NCBI RefSeq assembly: GCF_036170895.1
Contig: NZ_CP108036.1
Location: forward strand, 7,103,501-7,167,500
Length of the DNA stretch: 64,000 nucleotides
Reading direction: 5' to 3'
Source: Streptomyces erythrochromogenes
GTDB taxonomy: Bacteria > Actinomycetota > Actinomycetes > Streptomycetales > Streptomycetaceae
Shown in pieces: positions 43,094 to 52,825 of this stretch. The position numbers were made by a program, and so were the translations under genes. Below the pieces are notes generated by a model that made no database searches, had not been told where the DNA came from, and saw only the letters and a list, made by a program, of their open reading frames with translations. Positions within the stretch are counted from its first letter, which is position 1; each line of letters begins with the position of its first letter.

Positions 43094-44985
43094 GCGGATT
43101 CCTCGATCTCTGTGAGTGCTTCTTCCAGCTCTGTCATTCCGAGTCCGGCGAGCCGCTGCTCCTCGTCCGTCTCGCGGGTGACGACCGCCCGGTAGAGCGG
43201 CTCGCGGTGCAGCAGCTCGCGGTGGGTCCCGACGGCCGCCACGGTGCCGTCGTCGATGAGCACGACCCGTTCCGCGCGGTCCAGGAGCAGCGGCGAGGAC
43301 GCCAGTACGACTGTGGTCCGTCCGGCGCGCAGGCTCGCGATCCCGTCCGCGATCCGTGCCTCGGTGTGCGAGTCGACCGCGGAGGTCGGCTCGTCGAGCA
43401 CGAGCACCTCCGGGTCGGTGACCAGGGACCGGGCCAGCGCGAGACGCTGGCGCTGGCCGCCGGACAGCGACCGGCCGCGCTCGGTGATCCGGGCGTCCAT
43501 CGGGTCGTCGACACCGTCCGGCGCCGACTGCAGCAGCGCGTCCAGTACGTCCGCGCACTGGGCGGCGGCGAGAGCGGCGCCCGAGTCGACCGCCCCGGAG
43601 GCCGGTACGCCGAACAGCTCGCGCAGCGTTCCCGACAGCAGCACCGGGTCCTTGTCCTGTACGAGGACCAGCCTGCGGGCGGTGTCCAGTTCGAGGTCGT
43701 CCAGCGCGACCCCGCCGAGGAGCACCGAAGGACCGTCCTTCGCCTCCCGCTCGCCGTCCCGGTCCCGCTCGCCGTTCCGGTCCCCGTCGCCCTCCCGGTC
43801 CGCGTCCTGCTCCTCCATGGCATGGCCGCCGAGGCGTTCCGCCAGCCGGCCCGCGAGGTCCGGGTCCCCGCAGACGACGGCGGTGAAGCGGCCGGCGGGT
43901 GCCAGCAGCCCGGTCCGCGGGTCGTACAGGTCCCCGCCCGCTGCCGGCTCCTCCACCGGCCCGGACTGCGCGGGACGCTCCGCGGCGTCCGTCCGGGTCA
44001 GCGACAGCACCCGGGCGGCCCGCTGGGCGGAGGGACGCGAGAAGGAGTAGGCCATGGCGATCTCCTCGAAGTGGCGCAGGGGGTAGAGGAGCGTCGCCAC
44101 CGCGCTGAACGCCGCGACGAGTTCACCCACCGCGATGCGCCCGTCCAGGGCCAGCGAGGCGCCGTACCAGACGACCGTGATCAGCAGCAGGCCCGGGAGC
44201 ACCACCTGGATCGCGGAGATCAGCGCCCACATCCGGGCACTGCGCACGGCGGCCTTGCGGACCTCCTGCGAAGCCTCGCGGTACCGGCCGAGGAACAGCT
44301 CCTCGCCGCCGATGCCGCGCAGCACGCGCAGGCCCGCGACGGTGTCCGAGGCCAGCTCGGTCGCCTTGCCCGCCTTCTCCCGCTGGATGTCGGCGCGCCG
44401 GGTGGCCCGCGGCAGCAGGGGCAGCGAGGCCAGGGCGACCACCGGCACGCCGATGGACACGACCACGCCCAGTTCGGGTGCGTAGAACATCAGGCCCACG
44501 CAGACCAGGACGATGGAGAAGACGGCGGCGAGGAAGCGGGAGACCGCCTCCACGAACCATCCGATCTTCTCCACGTCGCCGGTGGACACGGCGACCACCT
44601 CGCCCGCGGCGACCCGGCGGGTCAGGGCGGAGCCCAGCTCGGCGGTCTTGCGGGCGAGAAGCTGCTGCACGCGGGCGGCGGCGGTGATCCAGTTGGTGAC
44701 GGCGGTGCGGTGGAGCATGGCGTCGCCGACCGAGATGGCGACGCCGATCAGGACGAGCAGTCCGCCGACGAGCAGCAGGCGGTTCGCCTCGCGGTCCACG
44801 ACCGCGTCGATGCCCAGGCCCACGGCGTACGGCAGTCCGGCGACGCCGCCGAAGTGCAGCATGCCCCAGCACAGGCTCTTGAGCTGTCCGCCGAGCTGAC
44901 CACGCCCCAGCCACAGGAGGAAACGGGGCCCGGAACGAGCGTCTGGCACTCCCGGATCCGGATACGGAAGATCGCTGATCTGCAT
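43090..44985 (-). CDS. ABC exporter half-transporter with degenerate Walker A (subunit 1)
   Basis: 631 residues: six transmembrane helices then a nucleotide-binding domain. The Walker A is lost (CGDPDLAGRLAERLG near residue 372, no GKS/T), and the switch His is replaced (LASSPLLL), while the signature LSGGQRQRLALARSL and Walker B VLVLDEPTSAVD are canonical. A charged low-complexity insert (about residues 390-414) follows the degenerate Walker A. The ATG at 44985 is used; an ATG two codons upstream exists. It heterodimerises with the coupled subunit 2, leaving one catalytic site, as in TM287/288 or TmrAB-type exporters. Confidence 0.92.
   Translation of the reverse strand: MQISDLPYPDPGVPDARSGPRFLLWLGRGQLGGQLKSLCWGMLHFGGVAGLPYAVGLGIDAVVDREANRLLLVGGLLVLIGVAISVGDAMLHRTAVTNWITAAARVQQLLARKTAELGSALTRRVAAGEVVAVSTGDVEKIGWFVEAVSRFLAAVFSIVLVCVGLMFYAPELGVVVSIGVPVVALASLPLLPRATRRADIQREKAGKATELASDTVAGLRVLRGIGGEELFLGRYREASQEVRKAAVRSARMWALISAIQVVLPGLLLITVVWYGASLALDGRIAVGELVAAFSAVATLLYPLRHFEEIAMAYSFSRPSAQRAARVLSLTRTDAAERPAQSGPVEEPAAGGDLYDPRTGLLAPAGRFTAVVCGDPDLAGRLAERLGGHAMEEQDADREGDGDRNGERDRDGEREAKDGPSVLLGGVALDDLELDTARRLVLVQDKDPVLLSGTLRELFGVPASGAVDSGAALAAAQCADVLDALLQSAPDGVDDPMDARITERGRSLSGGQRQRLALARSLVTDPEVLVLDEPTSAVDSHTEARIADGIASLRAGRTTVVLASSPLLLDRAERVVLIDDGTVAAVGTHRELLHREPLYRAVVTRETDEEQRLAGLGMTELEEALTEIEESA
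43741..43816 (-). repeat. Low-complexity repeat encoding an Asp/Glu/Arg-rich linker
   Basis: Repeats of CGGTCCCGCT-like units encode a DREGDGDRNGERDRDGERE-type stretch within the nucleotide-binding domain of ABC subunit 1. Such repeats are prone to length change. Confidence 0.6.
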
Positions 44986-45144
44986 GACGCCCCATGACTG
45001 GTCGAGTGGTCCAAACCGTGCAAGGTTCGCCTTCCGGACCGGGGGCGGGCAATTGATTTTCCGTCCTTCCGGAGCCGGGGGAAAGAGGTTTTCGTACGCG
45101 GTACCCGTCCGGTGCCTGGTCGCGGGGGCCGCGCACACCGGCGC

Positions 45145-48081
45145 TCACGGGCGGGTGGCGCGCTCCAGTTCGACGAGGACCGAGTGGTAACTCCGGCCGG
45201 TGGCCCGGTCCATGCCCACCTCGCACATCCGGTTCGCCGACAGATGGGCGTCGAAGGACCGCGCGGTCACCTCCGCGGCTTCCCGCGCAGTCGCCGCGGC
45301 CGTCAGCTCCGGGTGCAGCATGCCCCGGTCGCCCGCGAAGGCGCAGCATCCGGCGTCGTCGGGGACCACCACCTCGTCGGCGCAGGCTTCGGCGACCGCC
45401 CGCAGCTGCGGCTCGTCGCCCAGGTGCCGCATCGAGCAGGTGGGGTGCAGGACGGCCGAGCCCACCGTGCGCCGGACCTCCAGATGAGGCAGCAGCTCCT
45501 GCGCGGCCCACACGACGGAGTCGACGATCTGCAACTCCTCGTGCAGCGAGCGGTTGTCCGGCGTCAGGTGGGGGACCACCTCCCGTGCGATGCCCAGGGT
45601 GCAGGAGGAGGCGTCGACGACCAGCGGCAGCCGTCCGCCGGCCGTCCAGCCCCAGGCCGCCTCGACGATCCGGTTGGCCATCACCCGGTTCCCCTCCTCG
45701 TAGCCCTTGGAGTGCCAGATCGTCGCGCAGCAGGTGCCGGTCACGTCGCGGGGGACCCAGACCGGCTTGCCGGCCCGTTCCGACACGGCCACCAGGGCCT
45801 GCGGCAGCGACGGACCGGGCCGGCCCTCCGGGCCGCCGAAGATCCGGTTGACGCAGGCCGGGTAGTAGACGGCCGCGGCGCCCGAGCGCCGTGTGACGGG
45901 CAGTTCCCTGGCGGCGGCGCCCGGGATCTGCGGCAGCCACCGCGGCACCAGGTCCGGTCGTACGGCCATGCGCGCGGCCCCGGTGACCGCCTCCAGCAGC
46001 CGGTCCCCGACCCGGTCGGGGATCCGGCCGGCGGTGGCGACGGCCGCCCGGGCAGCGGCCTCGACGGTCCGGAAGTGCCGGGCGGCCAGCGCGGCGGCGG
46101 CCTCCTCGCGCGCACCGTGGCGGCGGTGGCGGAAGTCCTTCATCAGCGCGCCGGTGTCGATCCCGACCGGGCAGGCGAGCCGGCAGGTGGAATCGCCCGC
46201 GCAGGTGTCCACCGCGTCGTAGCCGTAGGCGCTGAGCAGCCCGTCCAGCAGGGGCGAGCCCGGCTGCTGGCGGACCATTTCGCGGCGCAGCACGATGCGC
46301 TGGCGCGGAGTGGTCGTCAGGCCCTCGCTCGGGCAGGTCGGTTCGCAGAACCCGCACTCGATGCACGGGTCCGCCACCGCCTCCACCTGCGGAATCGTCT
46401 TCAGGCCGCGCAGATGGGCCTGCGGGTCGCGGTCGAGGAGGATCCGCGGGGCGAGCACACCGTCCGGGTCGACGAGCCGTTTGGTGCGCCACATCAGGCC
46501 GGCGGCCTCGGGACCCCATTCCAGTTCCAGGAAGGGGGCCATGTTGCGGCCGGTCGAGTGCTCGGCCTTCAGGGAGCCGTCGAAGCGTTCCACGGTGAGC
46601 CGGCAGAAGGCCTCCATGAAGGCCGCGTACCGCGCGACGTCGGCCGGGTCGGCGGCGTCGAAGGCGAGCAGGAAGTGCAGGTTCCCGTGGGCGGCGTGGC
46701 CGGCGACCGCCGCGTCGAAGCCGTGCTCCGCCTGGAGTTCGAGGAGGGCCGCGCACGCCTCGGCCAGCCGGGACGGCGGCACCGCGAAGTCCTCGGTGAT
46801 CAGGGTGGTGCCGCGGGCGCGGGCGCCGCCGACGGCGGTGACGAAGGCCTTGCGGGCCTTCCAGTAGCCGCTGATGGCCCCCGGGTCGCTGGTGAAGCGG
46901 TTGGTGATCGAGGGCACCGGGGCGACCAGTTCGAGCCCTTCGAGGGCCGCCGCCGCGCGGCGCGCGCAGTCCTCGCGGCCGGCCGCGTCCGGAGCCCGGA
47001 ACTCCACGAGCAGGGCCGTGGTCGTCCCCGGCAGCCCGGCCCAGTCGGCGGGCACCCCCTCGACGCTGACCGAGGCCCGCAGGGTGTTCGCGTCCATCAG
47101 CTCGACGGCGAGGGCACCCGCCTCGTTGAAGCGGGGAACGGCCGCGGCCGCGGCGGGCAGCGAGGGGAAGAAGAGCAGGGCGGTGCACAGTTCGCGGTCC
47201 AGCGGCAGGGTGTCGAAGACGACCTCGGAGAGGAAGCCGAGGGTGCCCTCCGAGCCGACCATCAGCCCCCGCAGGATCTCGACGGGGGTGTTGCCGTCCA
47301 GGTAGGCGTCGAGCCGGTAGCCGGTGGTGTTCTTGATCTCGTACTTGGCCCGGATCCGGGCGGTCAGTGCGGGATCGGCCTCGATCTCCCGCTTGATCGC
47401 CATCAGCCCCCGGCACAGGGCGGGTTCGGCGCGCGCCAGTTCCTCGTCGGCCAGCGGATCGGCCGTGTCCACGACGGTGCCGCCGGGCAGGACGAAGGTG
47501 AGGGAGGACAGCGTGCGGTAGGAGTTCCTCGTGGTGCCCGCCGTCATCCCGGAGGCGTTGTTGGCGACGACCCCGCCGACGGTGCAGGCGATGGCGCTGG
47601 CCGGGTCGGGGCCGAGGATCCGGCCGTGGCGGGCCAGCGCGGCATTGGCCCGCAGCACGGTGGTGCCGGGCCGGATGCGGGCCCGCCGGCCCTCCTCCAG
47701 CACCTCGATGCCGGCCCAGTGGCGGCGTACGTCGACCAGGATGTCCTCGCCCTGGGCCTGGCCGTTGAGCGAGGTCCCGGCGGCGCGGAAGACCACCTCG
47801 CGCTGCCGGCCGCGGGCGTACGAGAGGACCGCGGAGACGTCGTCGATGTCCTCGGCGACCACCACGACCTGGGGCACGAAGCGGTAGGGGGAGGCGTCGG
47901 AGGCGTAGCGGACCAGGTCGGAGACCTTCCACAGCACCTTCCCGGCGCCCAGCAGCTCGGTCAGCTCGGTGCGCAGGGGCTCCGGGGTGCCCCCGGACCG
48001 GTGCGGGGGCACCCGGTCGGGGGAGGGGCCGCTGACGCTGCGCGGCCGCAGGGCCCCCGGCTTCGGTTCCAGCAGCGGCAT
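45145..48081 (-). CDS. FAD-linked and Fe-S oxidoreductase, D-lactate dehydrogenase-like (Dld/GlcD-CCG fusion)
   Basis: 978 residues joining two modules. The N-terminal half is a FAD-binding PCMH domain (VVFRAAGTSLNGQAQGEDILVDVRRHW, VGGVVANNASGM) with a FAD-linked oxidase C-terminal domain. The C-terminal half has two 4Fe-4S motifs, CIECGFCEPTCP and CAGDSTCRLACPVG, and two CCG domains (HPTCSMRHLGDEP; VVVPDDAGCCAFAGDRGMLHPE). This is the architecture of respiratory D-lactate or 2-hydroxyacid dehydrogenases that pass electrons to quinones. The ATG at 48081 starts MPLLEPKPGALRPRSV. The MarR gene lies 40 bp upstream on the same strand and may be cotranscribed. Confidence 0.92.
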   Translation of the reverse strand: MPLLEPKPGALRPRSVSGPSPDRVPPHRSGGTPEPLRTELTELLGAGKVLWKVSDLVRYASDASPYRFVPQVVVVAEDIDDVSAVLSYARGRQREVVFRAAGTSLNGQAQGEDILVDVRRHWAGIEVLEEGRRARIRPGTTVLRANAALARHGRILGPDPASAIACTVGGVVANNASGMTAGTTRNSYRTLSSLTFVLPGGTVVDTADPLADEELARAEPALCRGLMAIKREIEADPALTARIRAKYEIKNTTGYRLDAYLDGNTPVEILRGLMVGSEGTLGFLSEVVFDTLPLDRELCTALLFFPSLPAAAAAVPRFNEAGALAVELMDANTLRASVSVEGVPADWAGLPGTTTALLVEFRAPDAAGREDCARRAAAALEGLELVAPVPSITNRFTSDPGAISGYWKARKAFVTAVGGARARGTTLITEDFAVPPSRLAEACAALLELQAEHGFDAAVAGHAAHGNLHFLLAFDAADPADVARYAAFMEAFCRLTVERFDGSLKAEHSTGRNMAPFLELEWGPEAAGLMWRTKRLVDPDGVLAPRILLDRDPQAHLRGLKTIPQVEAVADPCIECGFCEPTCPSEGLTTTPRQRIVLRREMVRQQPGSPLLDGLLSAYGYDAVDTCAGDSTCRLACPVGIDTGALMKDFRHRRHGAREEAAAALAARHFRTVEAAARAAVATAGRIPDRVGDRLLEAVTGAARMAVRPDLVPRWLPQIPGAAARELPVTRRSGAAAVYYPACVNRIFGGPEGRPGPSLPQALVAVSERAGKPVWVPRDVTGTCCATIWHSKGYEEGNRVMANRIVEAAWGWTAGGRLPLVVDASSCTLGIAREVVPHLTPDNRSLHEELQIVDSVVWAAQELLPHLEVRRTVGSAVLHPTCSMRHLGDEPQLRAVAEACADEVVVPDDAGCCAFAGDRGMLHPELTAAATAREAAEVTARSFDAHLSANRMCEVGMDRATGRSYHSVLVELERATRP

Positions 48082-48121
48082 GTGCGACCCCTCGCCTCGG
48101 CACGGCCCTCGGGTGGCCCAG

Positions 48122-48574
48122 TCAGCAGGTGCGCTCCGCCGGGGCGTCCGACAGGGCGTTCAGCAGACCGCCGAGCACCTCGCGCTGGTCGGCGGTCAAC
48201 GGAGCCAGGATCTCCTCCGCCGCGTCGGTCCGCGCGTTGCGCAGACGGCGCAGCGTGGCGCGGCCGGTGTCGGTGAGCTCGATCCTGATGACGCGGCGGT
48301 TCGCCGGGTCGGGCACGCGCCGCACGCACTCGGCCGCCTCCAGGCCGTCGACGAGGGTGGTCACCGCGCGGGGGACGACCTCGAGCCGGGCGGCGAGGTC
48401 CGCCATCCGGGGCGGCTGCTCGCCCTCGTAATGCGAGACGAGCCGCAGCAGCCGACTCTGGGCGGGAGTGATCCCGAGCGGCACCATGTGGCGCTTCTGG
48501 ATCCGGTGGAGCCTGCGCGTCAGGCGCAGGAGCTGTTCGGCGAGGAGGCGATCGGTGTCGGAGGCGGAGCTCAT
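48122..48574 (-). CDS. MarR-family transcriptional regulator
   Basis: 150 residues with the MarR winged helix-turn-helix: LGITPAQSRLLRLVSHYEG, MADLAARLEVVPRAVTTLVDGLEAAECVRRVPDPANRR and VIRIELTDTGRATLRRL. The ATG at 48574 starts MSSASDTDRLLAEQLLRLTRR. It is divergent from an ABC exporter across an operator with overlapping promoters, so it almost certainly represses both itself and the exporter and is released by a toxic ligand. It may be cotranscribed with the D-lactate dehydrogenase-like gene. Confidence 0.93.
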   Translation of the reverse strand: MSSASDTDRLLAEQLLRLTRRLHRIQKRHMVPLGITPAQSRLLRLVSHYEGEQPPRMADLAARLEVVPRAVTTLVDGLEAAECVRRVPDPANRRVIRIELTDTGRATLRRLRNARTDAAEEILAPLTADQREVLGGLLNALSDAPAERTC

Positions 48575-48601
48575 GGGGGAACGATATCAGGACCCCGTTC
48601 A

Positions 48602-48632
48602 TTGTGAGCATAGGTAACAATGACCTATGCTC
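48602..48632. promoter_or_regulatory. MarR operator with two overlapping divergent promoters
   Basis: GAGCATAGGT (48606-48615) and ACCTATGCTC (48623-48632) form a perfect 10-bp inverted repeat with a 7-bp spacer. Both arms contain a -10 TATGCT: on the plus strand TTGTGA (48602-48607) and TATGCT (48626-48631) are 18 bp apart; on the minus strand TTGGAG and TATGCT are 17 bp apart. Bound repressor would block both promoters. Confidence 0.85.
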
Positions 48633-48707
48633 CAATGGTGCCGGCTCCGCCCGAGCCGGCACCGCGAAAGCCTTCGATCCCCGTCCCCTGACCCCGAGAG
48701 GGTGCCC

Positions 48708-50570
<1,863 letters not shown>

Positions 50571-50622
50571 CCGTATGACCGGCACACGGGGCCGGATGTC
50601 GGAAAAGTGGCGATCTGCGGGT

Positions 50623-50628
50623 TAGCGT
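50623..50628 (+). promoter_or_regulatory. -10 element TAGCGT before a leaderless MltG-like gene
   Basis: TAGCGT ends six bases before the ATG at 50635, and no ribosome site is present. No clear -35. Confidence 0.5.
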
Positions 50629-50634
50629 TCCTGC

Positions 50635-51480
50635 ATGAGTCATGAGTACCGGCCGCCCCGGCGCCGATCCCGGCTCACCCGCCGGGGCCGACTGGCCCTC
50701 TTCCTCGGCGTGCTGCTCGCGGTCGGTGCGGTGGTCCTGATCCCGGTCCTGCGGGGTGTCCAGGAGCTAGAGAGACCGCGCCGGTTGACGATCCCCGAGG
50801 GCTGGCGCGCGGCCCAGGTGTACGCCGCGGTCGACCGCGAACTGAAGCTGCCGCCGGGATCCGCCAAGTCGGCGGTGCCCACGGTCGCACCGGCCCTGCC
50901 CGCGGAGGCCAAGGGCAACCCGGAGGGGTACCTCTTCCCGGCGACGTACCCGGTGACTTCGAAGACCACCCCGGCCGCACTCCTCGCCCACATGGTGCGC
51001 ACGGCCAACGAGAAGCTCGCCACCAAGGCGGTGGCCGACGGCGGCAAGGCCCACGGGATGACCCCGTACCAGACGGCGACGATGGCCAGCGTCATCGAGG
51101 CGGAGGCCGAGAGCCGCGCCGACATGGGCAAGGTCGCCCGGGTGGTGCACAACCGGCTCGCGAAGTCGATGCCGCTCCAGATGGACTCCACCCTCAACTA
51201 CGCGCTGAACCGCAACACCGTCGACACGACGCTGAGCGACACCCGGATCGACAGCCCCTTCAACACCTACGAACGCCAGGGCCTGCCGCCCACGCCGATC
51301 GACAGCCCGGGCCTGGAGGCGATGGCGGCGGCGGTCGCGCCGACACCGGGCGACTGGCTGTACTTCGTCACCGTCAAGCCGGGCGACACCCGCTTCTCGG
51401 TGACGTACGCGGAGCACCGGAAGCACGTGGCGGATTTCAACAGGCGCCGCGCCGCCCACGCGGGCCCGCGCACCGGCTGA
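50635..51480 (+). CDS. Short MltG (YceG)-like endolytic transglycosylase
   Basis: 281 residues, shorter than the usual MltG (E. coli has about 340; the main Streptomyces copy is longer still). A basic N-terminus and one transmembrane helix (residues 20-39) anchor the protein. The YceG features follow: EGYLFPATYPV, ATMASVIEAEAESRADMGKVARVVHNRL with catalytic Glu155 (or Glu157), and the substrate region SPFNTYERQGLPPTPIDSPG. The LysM-like region before the catalytic domain is short. MltG cuts nascent peptidoglycan strands at the membrane. The gene is outside the usual aroE/ruvX neighbourhood, so it is probably a second copy. Confidence 0.9.
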   Translation: MSHEYRPPRRRSRLTRRGRLALFLGVLLAVGAVVLIPVLRGVQELERPRRLTIPEGWRAAQVYAAVDRELKLPPGSAKSAVPTVAPALPAEAKGNPEGYLFPATYPVTSKTTPAALLAHMVRTANEKLATKAVADGGKAHGMTPYQTATMASVIEAEAESRADMGKVARVVHNRLAKSMPLQMDSTLNYALNRNTVDTTLSDTRIDSPFNTYERQGLPPTPIDSPGLEAMAAAVAPTPGDWLYFVTVKPGDTRFSVTYAEHRKHVADFNRRRAAHAGPRTG

Positions 51481-51560
51481 CGCCTCTTCGGCGCGCCGCC
51501 GGTCCGGGCCCCGTCCCCCCGAAGACCGGGCCGAGGTCGAGACCCGAGCGCCTGTGCGAC

Positions 51561-51680
51561 GTGGACCCGCACGACGGGACGGGCCCGGACTCCGTGGACC
51601 TCCTTGAACCGGAAGACCTGGGCGAACTGGCAGCGCTCGGCGGGATCGGTCCGGTCGAGCCGAGCTCCGAACCGTTCTGA
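51561..51680 (+). pseudogene. Possible 3' remnant of a coding sequence
   Basis: In frame before a TGA at 51678 is an acidic, gene-like C terminus (SVDLLEPEDLGELAALGGIG, then PVEPSSEPF). It has no ribosome site or clear start, and no upstream homology. It may be the tail of a lost gene or a chance open frame. Confidence 0.25.
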
Positions 51681-51684
51681 CGGA

Positions 51685-52785
51685 TCAGGGCGCGGGCGTG
51701 GCCGCCGGTTCGCGGGTCAGCAGGCTGCGGATCTCGCGGACCGCCGCGCCGCCCGCGCGGTTGGCGCCGATGGTCGACGCCGACGGGCCGTAGCCGACCA
51801 GGTGGATCCGTTCGTCGCGGACGGCCCGGGTCCCCTCGACGCGGATGCCGCCGCCCGGCTCGCGCAGGCGCAGCGGCGCCAAGTGGTCGACGGCCGCGCG
51901 GAACCCGGTGGCCCACAGGATGACGTCCGCGTCCACGCGGCTGCCGTCGGCCCAGGCGGCGCCTTCGGCGGTGATCCGGTCGAACACGGGCAGGCGGTTC
52001 AGGACGCCCGAGGCCAGGCCGGCCCCGACGGCCTCGTTCAGCGGGAGGCCCGTCACACTGACCACGCTCTGCGGCGGCAGCCCCCGGCGTACCCGCTCGT
52101 CCACCAGGGCCACCGCGGCCCGGCCCTCGGCCTCGCCGAAGCTCCCGTCGCGGAAGACCGGGGGCCGCCGGGTCACCCAGGTGGTCCGCTCCGCCACCTC
52201 GGAGATCTCCAGCAGGTGCTGGACCGCCGACGTGCCGCCCCCCACGACGATCACCCGCGCACCGGCGAACTCCTGCGGCCCGGGGTAGTTCGCGGTGTGC
52301 AGCTGGCGGCCGCGGAACGTCTCCTGGCCCGGGTAGCGCGGCCAGAACGGCCGGTCCCAGGTGCCGGTCGCGTTGATCAGGGCCCGCGCCGACCAGACAC
52401 CTGCCGAGGTCTCCACGCGCAGCCGTCCGCCGTCCCCCTCGCGCACGGCCGACACGTCCACGGGCCGCCGTACGCGCAGGCCGAACCGGTCCTCGTAGGC
52501 GGCGAAATACTCCCCGACCACCTCCGACGAGGGCCGCTGCGGATCGGCGCCGGTCAGTTCCATGCCGGGCAGGGCGTGCATGCCGTGGACCTTGCCGTAG
52601 GTGAGCGACGGCCAGCGGTACTGCCAGGCCCCGCCCGGGCGGGGCGCGTGGTCGAGGACCACGTGGTCGAGCCCCGCGCGCTTCAGGTGGTACGCGCTGG
52701 ACAGGCCCGCCTGCCCGGCCCCGATGACCACCACGTCCACGTCCACATCCGTGCCCGCGCCCGCGTCCCGCCTCAGATAGTTCAC
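51685..52785 (-). CDS. FAD-dependent NAD(P)-binding monooxygenase-like oxidoreductase
   Basis: 366 residues. The FAD-binding motif VVVIGAGQAGLSSAYHL (GxGxxG) starts near residue 20 and a second nucleotide motif VIVVGGGTSAVQHLLE follows in the middle. A C-terminal ATGFR-type segment (ILWATGFRAAVDH) completes the flavoprotein-monooxygenase/YhjG-like pattern. It should use NAD(P)H and FAD. The GTG start at 52785 gives MNYLRRDAGAGTDVDVDVV. It lies 40 bp after the P450 on the same strand and may act with it. Confidence 0.9.
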   Translation of the reverse strand: MNYLRRDAGAGTDVDVDVVVIGAGQAGLSSAYHLKRAGLDHVVLDHAPRPGGAWQYRWPSLTYGKVHGMHALPGMELTGADPQRPSSEVVGEYFAAYEDRFGLRVRRPVDVSAVREGDGGRLRVETSAGVWSARALINATGTWDRPFWPRYPGQETFRGRQLHTANYPGPQEFAGARVIVVGGGTSAVQHLLEISEVAERTTWVTRRPPVFRDGSFGEAEGRAAVALVDERVRRGLPPQSVVSVTGLPLNEAVGAGLASGVLNRLPVFDRITAEGAAWADGSRVDADVILWATGFRAAVDHLAPLRLREPGGGIRVEGTRAVRDERIHLVGYGPSASTIGANRAGGAAVREIRSLLTREPAATPAP

Positions 52786-52825
52786 GGTTCTACCAACTCG
52801 TGGCGGTCGCGGGATCTTCCCGCCC

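Noticed and set aside
44123..48103. Minus-strand open frame of 1326 codons covering the D-lactate dehydrogenase and part of the ABC gene
   Set aside because: Out of frame with the recognisable FAD, Fe-S and ABC domains; the translation is Arg/Pro/Gly-rich noise.
45112..48276. Plus-strand open frame of 1054 codons opposite the D-lactate dehydrogenase-like gene
   Set aside because: Antisense shadow with no motifs.
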